A DNA stretch of 64,000 nt, from NCBI GenBank assembly GCA_033439685.1, contig JAUEDM010000001.1, positions 5,704,001 to 5,768,000 on the forward strand, written 5' to 3'. Position numbers and translations under genes: made by a program. The first letter of the stretch is position 1. Each line of letters begins with the position of its first letter. Of this stretch, positions 10,391 through 21,246 are shown piece by piece. Source of the DNA: Apodospora peruviana. Lineage: Eukaryota; Ascomycota; Sordariomycetes; Sordariales; Lasiosphaeriaceae. The notes under the pieces are model-generated. The model was given only the letters and a program-made list of their open reading frames with translations. It was not told where the DNA came from and ran no database searches.

Positions 10391-12686
10391 TTAGTCGTCG
10401 GTTTCTCGCTCCTCATGTTCAGCAACAGGTGGCAGCAACCTCAACCCGTTGCTGCCGCCATCCTCCAGCAGCGCGCCTTCTGCTGCTGACCTCTGTACTT
10501 CTGCTTCAGCCGCTGTCGTAGTAGTAGCAGGCCAGTCCGGCACAGTCATGGGCGCAAACCTCGGCCCACCGTGCCGCTTCTCCAGCTCCACCCTCAATAT
10601 CTCGCCGGCGATCTCCCACCTGACCAACAACTTTGCCTTCCGGTCCGCAAACACGCTGACCAAGATCTCCTCTTCGTTGGTAAACTCGACATCAAGATCC
10701 TCAATGTCCTCGGTCCTCTTATCCACCAGCGTCTGCATCTCCTTCTTGTGGCGCTCCATCAACTCTTCCATCCGCTTGGTCTGCCTTTCTCTCAGGACAT
10801 TAATCTGCGACTGGTGCCGCCTCTCGAGGCCATCGCGGATGCGGTACTGCTGGTCGAGCTGGTCGAGGTGTTTCTGGGTCACCTCCCTCGTCGGCATCTT
10901 CCTGGTGACGCTGCCGTCGTCTTCTCCCTCTTCTCCCCTGTGGCAGTAGGCTTCCATGTACTTGAGCTGGATCTTGATGCTCTTTTTCGACTGCTCGAGC
11001 GTCGACATCAAATCGATTTCCGCTTGAATCTGCCGGTCGTCGAGGTGCTGCTCCGTCTTGGCGTGCCGCTCCTTCATCTTGTCCATCAGCTCCAGATACT
11101 TTTCTGCCAGCGCGAGCCTCTTCTTGGACTGCCGTGCCCACATGAGCTCTTTCGTCTTGCGCTCGAAATTAAGAAATCTAACCATCTCCGCCTCTTGCTC
11201 CGCCCTCAACGACTTGAACTCGGCGTTCTCTAGTGTCTGTTTCTCCGCCTCCCGACGCGCCAGCTCCTCCACCGCAGCCGCCTCTTCCAGCGCCTTCTTC
11301 TCCGCCTCCTGCTCGGCGAGCCGGGCCTCCTCCTCCATCCGCCGGCGCTCGAGCTCCTCCTCGCCATTGCAAAAATTCGGGCAACCAACTGCAGGGTCCC
11401 AGACGGCCCCGCATATGTAGCAGAACTGGGCCTTGCACCGACAGGTCATGTGCGTGCAGCCCTGAGTCAGCTCGACCAGCGTCCGGCACTTGTAGCACCG
11501 CCTCCATCCGGACTTCTCCCCCATCTTCAGGACCGCGTCCAGCTCCCAGTCCTCGGGGCAGTCCTGGCCCAGGCGGTGCGCGTTCCGCTTGCACGTGATG
11601 CAGACTCGTGTCCGGCAGCTCCTGCAGGTCGCCTCGAACGGGTGTTTCGGGTCGATCTTGTTCCTGGGAGGGATGAACTCGCCACACGAGGTGTTTGGGC
11701 AGAATATCCTTGCTTCCCACGGCGTACTGTATTGCAGCACCGCTTTTAGAAATGTTTGCTGGTCGTCACGGTTATCCAGCACCGTCTTGATGATGGCGCT
11801 GGGGTACGGCTGGGTGCAGCACCGAGGCGGCATCTTGGACTCGTCCGTGGTTGATTGTGTGATCAATACGGCCAGACAGTGCTGGCAATACGTGTGGCCA
11901 CACGGTAGCGTCTGGAGGCTGTGGTGTTCTTGCACGAAGTCCTCGCGACAGCATATACATGTACTAGATGGGGACAAAACGTTAGGCTTACACGCAACAC
12001 CAAAAAAAACCTCACTCACCCGTAGTAGATTTCACTTACACAATCGTTAAAGAAGAAATTGGCCTCCTCCTCCTTAACCTGCCTGCAATACTTCGCTTAA
12101 AATCCCTGACGCTCCTCCTTGCGCCGCCGCCCGTACCCATCAGAGTACCTATCGGTCGCTCGAGCCGGGGTGAAGGCGGGTTGAGGAACTTGGGCTGGTG
12201 GAGGGTCGGGCCGACCTGGCTGAGGTACTTTTCGTACTGAGAGAAGCTGAGACTTTTGGACCTGCTCCTTCGCGATGACGCCGCCGCCGCCGTTACGTTG
12301 GTCGACTCGGTCAACGTCGCAGGTATCACGGTAGATCGGTGGGATGTTTGCGACGTCAGACCCGTAGTCGTCGTACTGTTGGAGCTCGTCGATGCGGCAC
12401 GACCATGCTGAGAGACAAGAGTGCCATTGCCGCCGGGCGACTCGGCGTCGTCGTCCAATGCGTTGTTGTTTGGCAGCACCACCTTCGCGGCGGAAGGCCT
12501 GGGCAGCGGGAGCTCGATCCCCAGCGTCCCGGCCTTTGCGGCGAGCGCCTCCTCAACTTGTGCCTCGGTTTCCCCGTCCGAACGGCCCAAGACCTCGCGC
12601 AGGTAGTCGACGTCGCTGAGCTCGGGAGGGCGGGTGAGCACATCGGATGCTAGGTCCGCGGGTGACAGCGATGGGAAGGCTGCCAT
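10391..12686 (-). CDS. RBR (RING-IBR-RING) E3 ubiquitin ligase with coiled coil
   Basis: Exons 12686-12040 and 11963-10391 are joined over a 76-bp intron (11964-12039; GTAAGT, CCTAAC, CTAG), giving 739 aa. The splice completes the first zinc pair (LTIV-TCICCREDF). Residues 1-216 are Ser/Thr-rich and probably disordered. RING1 is at about 218-265, the IBR at about 304-350 and RING2 at about 362-390; Cys375 in GCTHM is in the position of the catalytic cysteine that takes ubiquitin from the E2. Residues 400-680 are rich in Glu, Lys, Arg and Leu and predict a long coiled coil. The ligase class is firm; substrates are unknown. An in-frame ATG at 12755 would add 23 residues but lies in poorer context. 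Confidence 0.85.
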
Positions 12687-14910
12687 CGTGCTTCCTCGAA
12701 ACCCGACCGGTCTGTGGCAGTACAGAGAGATCAGATCGGTATCGCTACCGTGCAATGCGCGGGCTTGTTAGAATTGGCAGCAACATTCGGTTCGATTTGA
12801 CCCGTCAAGTTTTGGAACTCATGATATGACGACGTGGGTTATGGCGTAGGCGGGATTGTTATCGAACCATGTCCATCACACTCCGAGGTATGACAGTGTA
12901 CATATGCCAGTAGGTGGTAGCGTCGAGGAGGACGGAGACACCGGGGAGAGTTGTTGGTGGGCTGTCTTGGCCAGGTCGGCCAGGTCGGGAGCGTATACAG
13001 GTGTAGTGGTGAGGGCAATGCGACCCCAAGTCCAACCCAACAGCAGTTCACAATGTCAGCAAGACTGTGACAGACCCTCGGGATTGCAGCCACAGCGGTG
13101 ATAAGTGGCAAGGTAACCCGTATCCCAGAAACTGTTCCTAGAAGAGGGATGGAGGACTCGAGCAGTCGAGGTGCCTAAGGGGGCGGGGCTGAGGTTGGGT
13201 GGGAGCCCTGTTCAGTTCAGGATTAGCTGGTGCCGGTTCGAAGCTTGGTCTTGGTGTGCGGCGGGGACACATTTCCTGCCGTGAGCCCTACCTTATTGAG
13301 GATTCGAGAGATCCCGATACAGAAACTGGATTCGTACAAGTACTTGTCTACCTTCTTTCTCAGTGTTTCTTTTTGGTGCCTCATATACCATCCCCTCAAA
13401 TACTGCCCTGCCGAGGTTGTTCGATATCAAGAGTAAGGCTGATAGACTCGCCTTCGTACCAGCGCAGGATTTAATCTGTGGTCTGTACAGCACTCTTGAC
13501 ACAGAAACAAAACCACGCATTCTTTAACCTAAACCCTCTAGGTGGTGCGGTGATCGGTTGCAGCAATCCCGACCAAACTGCCGCAGATTAGGTGAAGCAG
13601 GTTAATTGACTGGTTGAGACTCGTCTGGCAACCCGCCCTCATTATCGTCTTCGTTCCCCCGCCGTTGTGTGAATGCCCACCCCGCCCGTTGGAGCTTGCT
13701 TGGCGTTGCCGTGACATGGTCATATCATGAACCTCTGCTGAAGTGCGCTAACAGCCCACATCTCCACGGGGAGACACAGCACCCCCGCGACGTGGGGCTT
13801 GCCGTTGCGTGCGCCTCCACGGTCCACCCTACCTCATCCCTGGCTGGCCGCTTGTTCCCTGCCCGAATAAGTCTAGGCCCAGTCTCTGCGGGGGGAGATC
13901 TCGGTCAAGACCCTCAAAACTCAAGATTCCATGTCTGATCGATTTCACGATCGATCGCGCTAAAGAAACACCTCCACCCCCCGGCCTTTGCTCTCTGTCC
14001 CAGACCTGGGCTTGGCCACAGTGAGAAAGTCCATGTCCATTTCTCATGCCCAGGGCATCTCACCAAACGTTAAGACTCGAGAGGACGAACTCGGTGCGCG
14101 ACCGAGTGTCGCTTTTGCGGTGAAGCTAGCTGTTGCACCGCCGAGATGATCGCCGTGAGACCAGCGCGAAGCTAGCCCCGGCTTCTCCCAGGCTTCGCCT
14201 TGGTATCTGCTTCACTCCCAGACGAGGTGCAGCATGTTGTGCGAGTGATGCACAGTGCCGACTACCCAGCAGGGAATACCATTTGTAGATCAAGCTTCCT
14301 TCCGACTTTTACCTGCCCAGTTCCTCTTGGTTTCGGAGCAACTGTGCTTGAGAAAAGAAGAAAGGTCACTAAGGTTACCTTAGTGAGAATTCGACTTCGA
14401 GGTATCAGTAAGCCTTCACTAGTTGACGACGTACCCGTGGACCTCTTGTGCCACATGTTGTGCTCAAAAGGCATATCATCTCACTACCCAAGCCGGGAGA
14501 AGGGGGGGGGGGGGGCAAAGATCTGTATTTGGATTATCGCCGATAATTCATCGGCCGGCGGAGATCATCAGGAGATATGCACCTTTTCATTGACCCAACG
14601 CCGTTAAGATCAATACGATACTGTCTGTTGGTTATCTCGGCCGGACCACCGCGGTTTGATCACGCGACCCTTGCAAGTGCCTACCAGTATGTACACTATT
14701 TTCCAGATCTGGGAACCCAGACCGCGGATTATTGTGCGCATATCAGCCTGCACTGATCCGCGAAAGCTCGGAGGACTAGCATGTCACTGTTGTTCTGTTC
14801 ACCAAGCCGCTTGGCCGACATAAAAAGAGAACACGGATTGTTCGAGAGAACATCGAAATTTATCTCGATTGACACCCAAGGTCAAGACCAGAGGCATCAC
14901 CTGTGGATCT
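12687..14910. other. Gene-free spacer with a G14 tract
   Basis: No ORF in these 2.2 kb has a recognisable domain, and I found no set of exons that would build one. It holds the promoter of the RBR gene, the 3' flank of POP1 and a 14-base G run. It may hold an unrecognised non-coding RNA. Confidence 0.5.
14502..14515. repeat. G14 homopolymer
   Basis: Fourteen consecutive G residues occur inside the spacer. Such tracts are prone to length error in sequencing and could fold as a G-rich structure. Confidence 0.9.
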
Positions 14911-17730
14911 CTAAACAGCCTCCCAGCGCGCCAGCCAGCCGACCCTCTCTCCTGCATTTCTCACAATGCAGAGTGTACCCTCTCTCGCACCTGTAGCCCT
15001 GAAGGTTTCAAGCGCTTTCCCTGCCGAGATCGATCCGATTGCCGTGCCCTTGCCCTTACTCATACTAAACGCCCCAGTCGTGACGAACCCAATCAGGTCT
15101 CCCTCGTCCGGACATAGGGGATACCCATCGACATCCAGCTGATTTGTGGCTGGTCCGTGACAGGGTCGCTCTACTGTCGAAGGCAGCTCCGTTTCTGTCA
15201 GGGACTTGGCTAGAAGGGCCTTGCGGGTCTGTATACCAGCTCCAGGAGGCATTCGGGGGGCATGGGACAAACGTTTGCCGCGTTGAGATATGACGTTGGC
15301 ATGAGCTGACTTAACTGGGAGTTGCCGGAGCCATTGATCCCTAAGCTCATCAGGCAGCAAGCCCCGGACCGATGGCGGCATCGTGACAGGCACCTCTGTT
15401 TGTGTAGATGGTAGAACTGCCCCCGCAGGCCGAGTTGGTAGGCGGTAGATTCTAGCGCAACTACTTGCGACGCCTCTGGTGATAAAAGTAAGCTGGACGG
15501 TGATGATCGAGTGTGTCGGAGGCTTGTCTAGGTTGGAAGACGCGAGAAAGGTATGGAAAGCCGCCTTAGTAATCTGTGGTATCACACTCATCGTGGAGGC
15601 CAGAGCGCTACTATCTTGACCCTTTTCAACGCTGGCAGGGTTCTGACGTTGAGGTCCCGCTTCGGCTTCAACCGGAGCAGTGCTCTTGCTCGAGTCATCA
15701 CCCTTTGGAAGTCCAAAGAGGTGCTCAAAGTCACAACTCAGACCATCGCCCACCTCGCCTTTCCGCCCAGCGCCACGGTCAAGTGATTTCCATTCAACCC
15801 TTTTGCTTTTGGGGCGTCGATCCCAGTCACGATTTCGTTTGACCCGCTGCTCGATCTCCCAGTTCCACCCGGCGTCAGTGCCAGGGAAATCACCAGGGAA
15901 CCACGGAGCGCCATGCTCATATGCAACTTGTCGCAACTCGTCTAGGCCTCCAAAACGAGGGTTGCCACCTGTAGATAGCGGGTAACGCATCAAACTGTGC
16001 CAAATAGGTAGTATGCACTTCCACGGTGCCAGCAGCGTCCACGTCCCTTGTGCTTGTCCATCAGTTGCCGGTCTCGAGGCCAGCAAAACGACGGGAATCG
16101 GCGGGTCAACTGCAGTAATAACCTCGAGAGCCTTTTCAGGGGTGTCCAAGCCTTTTCGCCGGTTTATGGTTTTCTGAGGAGGGAGCTGAGAAGCTCGAAA
16201 TCGAGCATCTCGGCTGAAGAGGCCCGATGGACCCAATCCTCGCTCCACAGGCCATTCTGTCATTATCTTCAACAAATCCGACTCAGCAATCCCATTTGTT
16301 GGATTTATTGGCCTCGGTGGGTATAATAGCCGAGGATCCCTGGCGGAGAAGGACAGAAGTGCATCTTTGGGAAGTGACGCCGGGTTCGTAACGCCGACGA
16401 GCGACTTGAATATACGGCCATGGCATTCCTCCGTTCCCACGCTGTCATAGTACGGTTGAAGCACACCAAGCAGAGTCTCTGTTGAGCCAGGTCCGGTAAG
16501 CCGAATGCTGCCGATTTCGAAACGCAGGTCTTCAACATGAGGTTGAGGGGCTTGCATCTTGACGAGCTTGAGAAGTTCGTTGAACAGCTCTAGGAAACAG
16601 GACGGATGAACGTGGATGAATAGTTGCCTCTGTGACTTCTTTGGGGAGGCTGGCTGCTCCGTGTCTACGTCTTCCATTGGCACCTCGGGGTTCCAGATGA
16701 TTGTAGCAGGACCAATGTTTCGCCGTGATTCTCCTTTTGGCTTGCTCAAGACGCCCGTCCAACTCCTGGTGCCAGCTCGCCAACTCCGACCTCGGTTGCC
16801 CCATATGCTCTGCTGTGTCAGTCCAAGAGCTTTCAACACCCGTTCGACACCCTCCTCAGTCCCATACAGGCCGATAGTACTCATGTAGCTCATGTCCCAA
16901 ACAACTACTCCTTTCTGGCCAGACGCTCGATGGGTGGGCCGGTAGCACTTTTCGGTCGGGGTAAGAGGAATGGCAAACCGCCATAGAGGCTTGCCTGGTT
17001 CTGTCATTGTTGCTCTTTTCGCATGCCACAGATGTGTGGGCAGCCATGTCTTATTGACCTGCCGCTTTCTGAATTTGGTTTTTGGTTTAGGGGGATCATT
17101 CAGCGTGTTACGCCGAATTTTTGGCCTCGCCTGCCTGGTCTGCACTCCTGATATCAGCTTATTCTTGATTTCCCCGGATACAGCTGCAGCATCGTCGGCG
17201 CTAGCCTTTTGAAGCTGTTTCCTTTTTTTCTTTGCGGCCAAAATATTCAGCCTCTTCGCAGTCTCAGCACGTATCCTCGCGCGAGTGGTGCGCGGTCGAC
17301 GTTTTCTCGCGTCCACTGTGGGAGTGTTGTCCTCGACTTGCTCTCTCTTGGCTTTGTCCCTCAATCTCTTTGGTATTCTCTTGACATTGTGGCTTGCCGT
17401 CCTTCGCCTCATGGCGCGAGGTACCTGTTGAAATGCTCTCGTGGCATTGGCAGCCTTGCATTTGCGCATGCTCGTTTCAAGCGCTTTAATTTCGAACTCG
17501 CGAGCATTGAGGAACTTCTGTAGGTCGAGCTTGCCATCTTCGAGGGCAACATCGGAGAGCTGCGTCCTAATGTTCCGCGCATCTTGAAATTTGACGCGCT
17601 TGAAGACGCGCCCAGGAGGGCGCGAGTCACTCGACTGGTTCTTTTTGGAGCTGTTCGGTCCGGGGGGAGGATCTTTTCGCTTTCTCAGTTCTGGCGCTGT
17701 ACTGGTGGAAGAGGGATTCTTTCTCTCCAT
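14911..17730 (-). CDS. POP1: Ribonuclease P/MRP protein subunit POP1
   Basis: Pop1 is the largest protein of RNase P (tRNA 5' maturation) and RNase MRP (rRNA processing) and acts in the nucleus. This single-exon gene gives 939 aa from the ATG at 17730; the open frame extends 18 codons further upstream, but that segment reads as hydrophobic leader and is less likely. The signature block RAMRRRTASHNVKRIPKRLR lies near residues 105-125, followed by a lysine/arginine-rich segment typical of Pop1. The central POPLD region includes WPVERGLGPSGLFS. The C-terminus (GFVTTGAFSMSKGKG, ending RVGWLARWEAV) matches the usual end of the family. It is divergent from the NT-C2 gene, 1.03 kb away. Confidence 0.93.
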   Translation of the reverse strand: MERKNPSSTSTAPELRKRKDPPPGPNSSKKNQSSDSRPPGRVFKRVKFQDARNIRTQLSDVALEDGKLDLQKFLNAREFEIKALETSMRKCKAANATRAFQQVPRAMRRRTASHNVKRIPKRLRDKAKREQVEDNTPTVDARKRRPRTTRARIRAETAKRLNILAAKKKRKQLQKASADDAAAVSGEIKNKLISGVQTRQARPKIRRNTLNDPPKPKTKFRKRQVNKTWLPTHLWHAKRATMTEPGKPLWRFAIPLTPTEKCYRPTHRASGQKGVVVWDMSYMSTIGLYGTEEGVERVLKALGLTQQSIWGNRGRSWRAGTRSWTGVLSKPKGESRRNIGPATIIWNPEVPMEDVDTEQPASPKKSQRQLFIHVHPSCFLELFNELLKLVKMQAPQPHVEDLRFEIGSIRLTGPGSTETLLGVLQPYYDSVGTEECHGRIFKSLVGVTNPASLPKDALLSFSARDPRLLYPPRPINPTNGIAESDLLKIMTEWPVERGLGPSGLFSRDARFRASQLPPQKTINRRKGLDTPEKALEVITAVDPPIPVVLLASRPATDGQAQGTWTLLAPWKCILPIWHSLMRYPLSTGGNPRFGGLDELRQVAYEHGAPWFPGDFPGTDAGWNWEIEQRVKRNRDWDRRPKSKRVEWKSLDRGAGRKGEVGDGLSCDFEHLFGLPKGDDSSKSTAPVEAEAGPQRQNPASVEKGQDSSALASTMSVIPQITKAAFHTFLASSNLDKPPTHSIITVQLTFITRGVASSCARIYRLPTRPAGAVLPSTQTEVPVTMPPSVRGLLPDELRDQWLRQLPVKSAHANVISQRGKRLSHAPRMPPGAGIQTRKALLAKSLTETELPSTVERPCHGPATNQLDVDGYPLCPDEGDLIGFVTTGAFSMSKGKGTAIGSISAGKALETFRATGAREGTLCIVRNAGERVGWLARWEAV

Positions 17731-18759
17731 ATTTTTTAATCGAGCCTGCGTGGTGACTTGGGTATATAAAAGAAGAAGCTCCAACCGTGAATTTGGACCA
17801 AGGTCAAAGAAAGTTATGGGGTAGCTCTTATCTTATCGCCCGCTACCTTATCCCTGTTCATTCAGTCCCAGGCTACGGATACCTCGCCATCCCGCCTGTA
17901 CGGTGTATCTGATGACCCCGCCAAGCGTTCTTTGGGGCTTCGAAAACAGAGAAGCATCGGGACACTCGGCCATTCTAATAAAAAAAGCACATTGTAGACT
18001 AAAATCCCCCGCATCCCCACCACTCGACACTTTAACGATGGATTCAGCCGCGTGTCCATGTCCTTATTGTACTGTACAACTGCATCGCAATATCCGTACA
18101 CACCAATGCAAATGGCCTCCGAAGCGATTTCCAGTCGAACCAGAACTGACGCAAAGCTAGCCGTCTGACTCCGGCACGCCCACACACACCCCGGCTCCTC
18201 CATGCCAAAGGGGGACACACAGCATTGCCCATTGAACCCCTAGGTATCTTAGATTGGGCCGGCCGGGATCAAGTAACCTGGCACAACGACGTCAGCCTCC
18301 CCCCGATCGCTTCCCTCACTGGCGCGGTTTTTCGTTCCCGCTCAGACCGGGACCTCCGGTGAGAAGCAGAGGGAATTCCAGCAGGCCCCGGACCCAGATC
18401 CGGCTTCAGCCGCTTCTTTAGAACAAGGGGAAGAATCTAGGGACGAAAGTTTCCTGATAAGCAGCCGCGTGTAACCTTCCTTTACATATCAATGACCTCC
18501 CTCAGTAAGCCTGACTGGTGTCCCTTCATTGTCCCTTCTTCCGAATTCCAGTCCTTCCTTTACTTTCACTCTTTCCATCTGAACAAGCCCAGTGAGACCT
18601 GAGTTTCTGCCCTCCGCCATGGTTTTATTCCCTACTCGCATCGCATCATCGTAGTGGCATCCCGTCGTCACCATGGAACACAGCTCTCCCTGAAGCGCAA
18701 CCGTGTCACCTTCGTACACATACGCGATCATTCGGGTTTATCCAGTATAGCAAGCTGAT
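17731..18759. other. Divergent promoter region of POP1 and the NT-C2 gene
   Basis: This 1-kb region between two starts holds short overlapping ORFs without recognisable content. No RNA gene was seen. Confidence 0.6.
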
Positions 18760-20414
18760 ATGCAATTTCTACCCTTAGTAAATAAGGCTCGAAAGGTATG
18801 ATGCTCTCTTGTGCTCCCTGACGCCACTACGCCTTTGACCTCGCGAGGTAGTTATGCTAACCTGAATGTCAATGGGCAGCCTAAGTTCGATTTACATCTC
18901 ACAGTACGTCCTCTACCTTTTTATTAAGCACAAGGTCCTAATCATTGGGCCAGATATACGATCTGAACAACGTCCCGCTGGTCTCGGGCGTGTCCCTGAT
19001 CAAATGGCATCTCCCGCACAGCATTCACGGGGAGCACAGGGGACGGACGCCCAAATGTCCTATTGCAAATCACCGTGTTGAGTACAACTACTCCAAGCTG
19101 GTTCCCTTGCGCATCGCCATTGACCGCAACAACAACCTGGCGGAATGCTTGATTGAATTCGAAGTACTGCAAGAATTCAGCGTGGCCGGATCGGCTGGCG
19201 CAATTGCGCGGGACGAGAAAATCACCCTCGGGACCGTCCGCATCAACCTCAGCGAATACATCGAGGAGAGCGAGGCGATATTGCGCGACGGTAGCAATGC
19301 TGCCAGCAAAAGGACGAGCCTCACCGCGCTCGGATCCGGGGACAAGTCTGGGCATCACCGCAAGCGCAGTTCAATGAGCGGTATCAGCCTCGGTGGACCA
19401 GATGCCAGCCCTATGTCCTCACACCGATCTGAAACGGAGGAAGAACGACCGGCGGCAGACGTGCGAGAGGGTGTGGTGCGGCGATATCTGATGCAGGAAT
19501 CCAAGATAAACTCCACCCTCAAGCTCGGCATCTTGATGGTTCAGGTTGACGGGGAGCGCAACTTCGTTGCACCGCCGCTGAAAACGGCTCCGGTGTTTGG
19601 AGGCATTGCCGGCATCGTCGCGGGCGACGCGCTTGAGCCCACAGATCCCAGTGCCGATGCGTCCGGGGGCCAGTTGCCCTCGCTCAGCAACAAATCCCGT
19701 GACGTGTTCGAGTTGCAAGACGCATATCGCCGTGTGCTGGCCGCCAGCTGGACCTGCCAACCCGGTGAGTTACCGGCTGACCAGTGCATCGAGGACATAT
19801 TTGCTGGCGGCGATGGCTTCCGGACCGAGCCCAAAGCCCACAAACGTACACGCTCGCAGGTGCCCGCGGCCGACCCATCCTCTACCTCGACGCACGGCAG
19901 CATCGCTACTGGTGTGCCGAACCGCACCCCAAGCACCGGAAGCTCAGTGACCCGGCTACCGCGTGAGGATAGCGGCTCGACCTCGGGCGACGAGGAAGGC
20001 ATGTCTGGCACGCTGCGCCCGCGCGACATGGCGCGCCTGCAGTTTCACCTACGCAATCAAAGCGGCCTGAGCGATCGGACTACAGGGACGGTGACAGACC
20101 GCGATCACGAGTCAAGCCGCGGGATTGGGGTCACCAATAACACCACCAGCAATCCCCTCTCTCAGAATATCGGCGGAATGCACCACCACCGTGAACTGCT
20201 GGCGCCACTGCAACATGCGCACCACCATCGGCGAGAAAGCAGTAAGGATACCGTGGATGGGGGCCTGCGTAGCCGCAGTGGAAGCCTTACCAGCTTGGCG
20301 ACGACCGTTGGAACCGATCGCGGGCGGGATGGGTTCAAGCACGCCCGCGAGGTGGAAGAGTTTGAGATCCGTGACGATTTGGTAGCTTGGGCCGTGCCGG
20401 GGATAAAATCATAG
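18760..20414 (+). CDS. NT-C2 domain protein (EEIG1/EHBP1-type N-terminal C2)
   Basis: Three exons, 18760-18795, 18880-18903 and 18954-20414, give 506 aa. The first two encode only 12 and 8 residues; with them the N-terminus becomes MQFLPLVNKARK-PKFDLHLT-IYDLNNVPLVSG, a complete first strand of the NT-C2 fold. Introns are 84 and 50 bp with GCTAAC and CCTAAT branches, and all junctions are phase 0. The NT-C2 domain covers roughly residues 1-190 and includes GTVRINLSEYIE; the family is thought to link membranes or Rab proteins to the cytoskeleton. The rest is Ser/Thr/His-rich and probably disordered, ending in a short conserved-looking stretch near EFEIRDDLVAWAVPG. Cellular role in fungi is not established, so none is assigned. 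Confidence 0.82.
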
Positions 20415-21246
20415 CCTTTATGACAAATCTTTCATCCTAAAAACTTATGTCGATATTTCTCGACATGTAGTTTTATTACACACCTACAAAGCTTCGATTA
20501 AGTATGCACATACACAGCAAGGCGTTTCGTCCGGCTAGATAAAATACCTGTCTTTTATTACTTGCCTGTTACTCCCACAGGAATTTTGACTAACATTTTA
20601 TTCTATCCCTGGTGCAACTGCAGTAGAATGACTGGCTTGACAAACATTGAAGTTGTGTGCAGGAACTTATGGCACAAACTAACTGGCATGGAGGTCGAGA
20701 GACTTACCTTAACCAAGTACAAGGAGTGTTCGCTACAATTTATAGCACTGGAGACTTAAATCCAGTTGAATGGAGTGAGATTCCAGCATGCGCTCGAAAA
20801 TTGAAAAGCATGGCATACGCATTGGGTGTTCTCGAGGTCTAAAATGTGAAGGAAACTAAGTCCAAGCATCACCAGATGGTAAGTTTCAGGCGCCGGTCCC
20901 TTCTGAGCCGGCCAACGACGTCAGCCAAAACAGCCATTCGGTCCCTGTGGCTCGGGTTCCGGATCTGCGGCAATCAATAGACTGCGGGCGGATCCTTCGG
21001 GGTGCACTGCCCGCCGCTGCGTAGGTCAGGTACTTATCAATATCACAGGCGAGATTGCCCGTGGCCCCTATCGGTGGTCGGATGTTACCTGATTACTGTT
21101 GGCTGCGCCACCTTCATCAACGCCCTTCACAACCACCACCCCTCATCTCTCTCTCGCCAACACCATCTCCTTTCTTCGTGATTCTTTATTCCGTATATTC
21201 CATCATTATCGAAACGATAGAACAGATAGATCAGAGCACTCTCAAA
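20415..21246. other. Intergenic region, AT-rich, with one open frame of unclear status
   Basis: The 20460-20880 part is AT-richer than its surroundings. An open frame at 20657-20842 (61 codons, includes NWHGGRETYLNQVQGV) has no domain I recognise and may be chance or the end of a decayed gene. From about 20890 the sequence is promoter and leader of the SH3 gene. Confidence 0.45.

Noticed and set aside
10571..11233. 220-codon plus-strand frame opposite the RBR gene
   Set aside because: It mirrors the coiled-coil coding strand (leucine- and histidine-rich translation) and is a shadow.
13225..13245. tRNA B-box-like GGTTCGAAGC
   Set aside because: It does not end in the required CC, and no A-box or cloverleaf could be built around it.
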